Position numbers and translations under genes: made by a program. Below, in pieces: positions 14,299 through 15,442 of a DNA stretch of 15,442 bases; the stretch's first letter is position 1; every line of letters begins with the position of its first letter. The stretch spans positions 1-15,442 of the forward strand of contig DATKRV010000107.1 of assembly GCA_035532075.1 (NCBI GenBank), given 5' to 3'. The notes beneath the pieces are model-generated. The model was given only the letters and a program-made list of their open reading frames with translations. It did no database searches and was not told where the DNA came from. The stretch comes from CAIVND01 sp035532075 (GTDB lineage: Bacteria; Actinomycetota; Acidimicrobiia; Acidimicrobiales; Bog-793).

Positions 14299-15329
14299 GC
14301 CTCCCGCTGAACAAGAATCCCATATCAAATTCGCCGTCGGAGCATCTCCTCGAGGTGCGCGACCTTGTCGTCGAGTTCGCGGTCCGCCAGCGCTCTGGCA
14401 TCAAAGGGGCAAAGGTCCAGGCGGTATCTGGTCTGACATTTGAGATCGCACCCGGCGAGACGCTCGGTGTCGTCGGCGAAACCGGCTGTGGGAAATCGAC
14501 GATGGCCCGCGCCGTGATGCAGGCGGAGCGTCCAAAATCCGGCGAGGTCATATTCGAGGGCGAGGACCTCACAAAACTCAGCAACCGAGAGCTACAAGAT
14601 GTCCGCAAACACCTGCAGATCATCTTCCAGGACCCATTCTCCTCCGTCGACCCGCGCTGGCGCGTGAAGAACATCGTCGAGGAGCCGTTGATCATCCATC
14701 AGACCGGCACTCCAGGCGAGCGGGCATCACGGGTCGCGGAGCTGCTCGACCTCGTCGGTCTCGACATCAACATCCATGGAAACCGACGTCCGAGAGAGCT
14801 CTCGGGAGGTCAATGCCAACGGGTCGCGATCGCGCGAGCACTCGCGCTCTCACCGCGCCTGATGGTCTGTGACGAGGCGGTGTCCTCGCTCGACGTCTCG
14901 ATCCAGGCGCAGATCCTCAACCTCTTGATCCGTCTGCGCCAGGAACTTGGACTCTCCTATCTTTTCATTGCCCACGATCTCGCCGTCGTCAAGTATCTGA
15001 GTGACCGAGTTGCGGTCATGTATCTCGGAAAGTTCTGCGAGATCGGACCTGCAGAATCGCTCTATCGCCAGCCTTTGCATCCCTATACGAGCGCCCTCCT
15101 CGATGCGATTCCAAATACCGACGGGCGCCAGAGCAGGCACCATGACGAACTTGGTGTGGAGGCTCCCTCGCCAATCAACCCTCCGAGCGGCTGCCGCTAT
15201 CGAACCCGATGCCCAAGGGCCGAGGAAAAGTGCGCACTTGAAGAGCCACGGATGAGATTTCTCGCTCCGGGCCACGGTGTCGCGTGCCACTTTCCAAATG
15301 CCAGCGATACCGTTCAACTATCCGACTGA
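14295..15329 (+). CDS. Dpp/Opp-type ABC transporter ATPase, second subunit (DppF-like)
   Basis: Second cytoplasmic ATPase of the transporter, 344 aa. Motifs: Walker A GETGCGKST (61-69), Q-loop FQDP (111-114), signature LSGGQCQR (169-176), Walker B LMVCDEA (189-195) with D193 and catalytic E194, D-loop SSLD and switch H227. The usual DEPVSALD appears as DEAVSSLD, so the Walker B proline is Ala, a mild departure. The C-terminal extension has C300, C306, C313 and C331. ATG 14295 overlaps the preceding stop as ATGA and has no Shine-Dalgarno site, so it depends on translational coupling. The longer frame from 14190 lies inside the preceding gene. A Rieske oxygenase gene begins 14 bp after its stop. 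Confidence 0.93.
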   Translation: MSLPLNKNPISNSPSEHLLEVRDLVVEFAVRQRSGIKGAKVQAVSGLTFEIAPGETLGVVGETGCGKSTMARAVMQAERPKSGEVIFEGEDLTKLSNRELQDVRKHLQIIFQDPFSSVDPRWRVKNIVEEPLIIHQTGTPGERASRVAELLDLVGLDINIHGNRRPRELSGGQCQRVAIARALALSPRLMVCDEAVSSLDVSIQAQILNLLIRLRQELGLSYLFIAHDLAVVKYLSDRVAVMYLGKFCEIGPAESLYRQPLHPYTSALLDAIPNTDGRQSRHHDELGVEAPSPINPPSGCRYRTRCPRAEEKCALEEPRMRFLAPGHGVACHFPNASDTVQLSD

Positions 15330-15343
15330 TCAAGGAGTTCACC

Positions 15344-15442
15344 ATGACAACCTCCGAGGAGATCGAACTCATCGCCCGGGTCGGCGCGGGTACGCCGATG
15401 GGGAACATGCTGCGGCGCTACTGGATCCCGGCGATGCTGTGC
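15344..15442 (+). CDS. Rieske-type ring-hydroxylating oxygenase, N-terminus (cut by window edge)
   Basis: Only the first 33 residues are present: MTTSEEIELIARVGAGTP, then MGNMLRRYWIPAMLC. The block VGxGTPMGxxLRRYWxP is the characteristic start of oxygenase components of the phthalate 4,5-dioxygenase-like Rieske family, ahead of the CxH...CxxH [2Fe-2S] domain, which would lie past the edge. ATG 15344 has AAGGAG 7 nt upstream. The 14-bp gap after the transporter ATPase indicates co-transcription, linking uptake to oxidation of the transported compound. Family placement rests on this one motif; the substrate is unknown. Confidence 0.75.
   Translation, partial: MTTSEEIELIARVGAGTPMGNMLRRYWIPAMLC

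Noticed and set aside
1..15442. tRNA, rRNA, CRISPR arrays, insertion sequences and phage or defence genes.
   Set aside because: No tRNA-like arms, repeat-spacer series, transposase motifs or terminal inverted repeats were seen in a read of both strands.

Overview
The window looks like the chromosome of a high-GC actinobacterium, possibly of the Acidimicrobiia type. This is inferred from the GC-rich third codon positions, the short mycobacterial-style LeuB, the actinobacterial-type LeuA, and two leader peptides whose start codons sit on the predicted transcription starts. No rRNA, tRNA, CRISPR array, transposase or phage gene was seen.

Left two thirds (about 90-9250): branched-chain amino acid synthesis in three transcription units. 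(1) On the minus strand, leuB - ilvE - cimA lie head to tail with 1-29 nt contacts, followed after 152 bp by an unrecognised 164-aa gene. (2) On the plus strand, greA - leuC - leuD form an unusual compact unit in which a transcript-cleavage factor leads the isopropylmalate isomerase genes. (3) On the plus strand, leuA has its own promoter. Together LeuA, LeuCD, LeuB and IlvE cover leucine synthesis from 2-ketoisovalerate. CimA opens the threonine-independent (citramalate) route to isoleucine, in which LeuCD and LeuB are normally shared. ilvBN, ilvC and ilvD are not in the window.

The best regulatory finding is a matched pair of ribosome-type attenuators. Before leuA, a 13-aa leader peptide carries three consecutive Leu codons, followed by an 11-bp hairpin and an intrinsic terminator. 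Before leuB-ilvE-cimA, on the minus strand, a 14-aa leader peptide ends Val-Ile-Phe-Leu, again followed by an 11-bp hairpin and an intrinsic terminator. Both have a TTGACG -35 box, a 17-bp spacer and a -10 box 6-7 nt before the leader ATG, so both leader mRNAs are predicted to be leaderless. The codon content fits the operons: Leu only for leuA, and Val/Ile/Leu for the shared operon.

Right third (about 9250-15442): a probable catabolic module. A metal-dependent amidohydrolase (ACMSD/Amidohydro_2 type) is preceded by a 21-bp dyad and a -10 box. A 677-bp gap follows, holding a possible gene remnant, tandem repeats, a strong promoter and nested inverted repeats. After it comes a tightly coupled Dpp/Opp-type ABC transporter (two permeases and two ATPases) with no substrate-binding protein in the window. 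Fourteen bases later the start of a Rieske-type ring-hydroxylating oxygenase runs off the right edge. The combination suggests uptake and oxidation of a small organic, perhaps aromatic, compound; the substrate cannot be read from the sequence.

Stretches without a confident gene: 1-93 (two weak overlapping ORFs, not called), 589-740, 4385-4769 (leuB attenuator and greA upstream region), 7272-7547 (leuA attenuator), 9252-9592 (amidohydrolase upstream region) and 10748-11424 (upstream region of the transporter).
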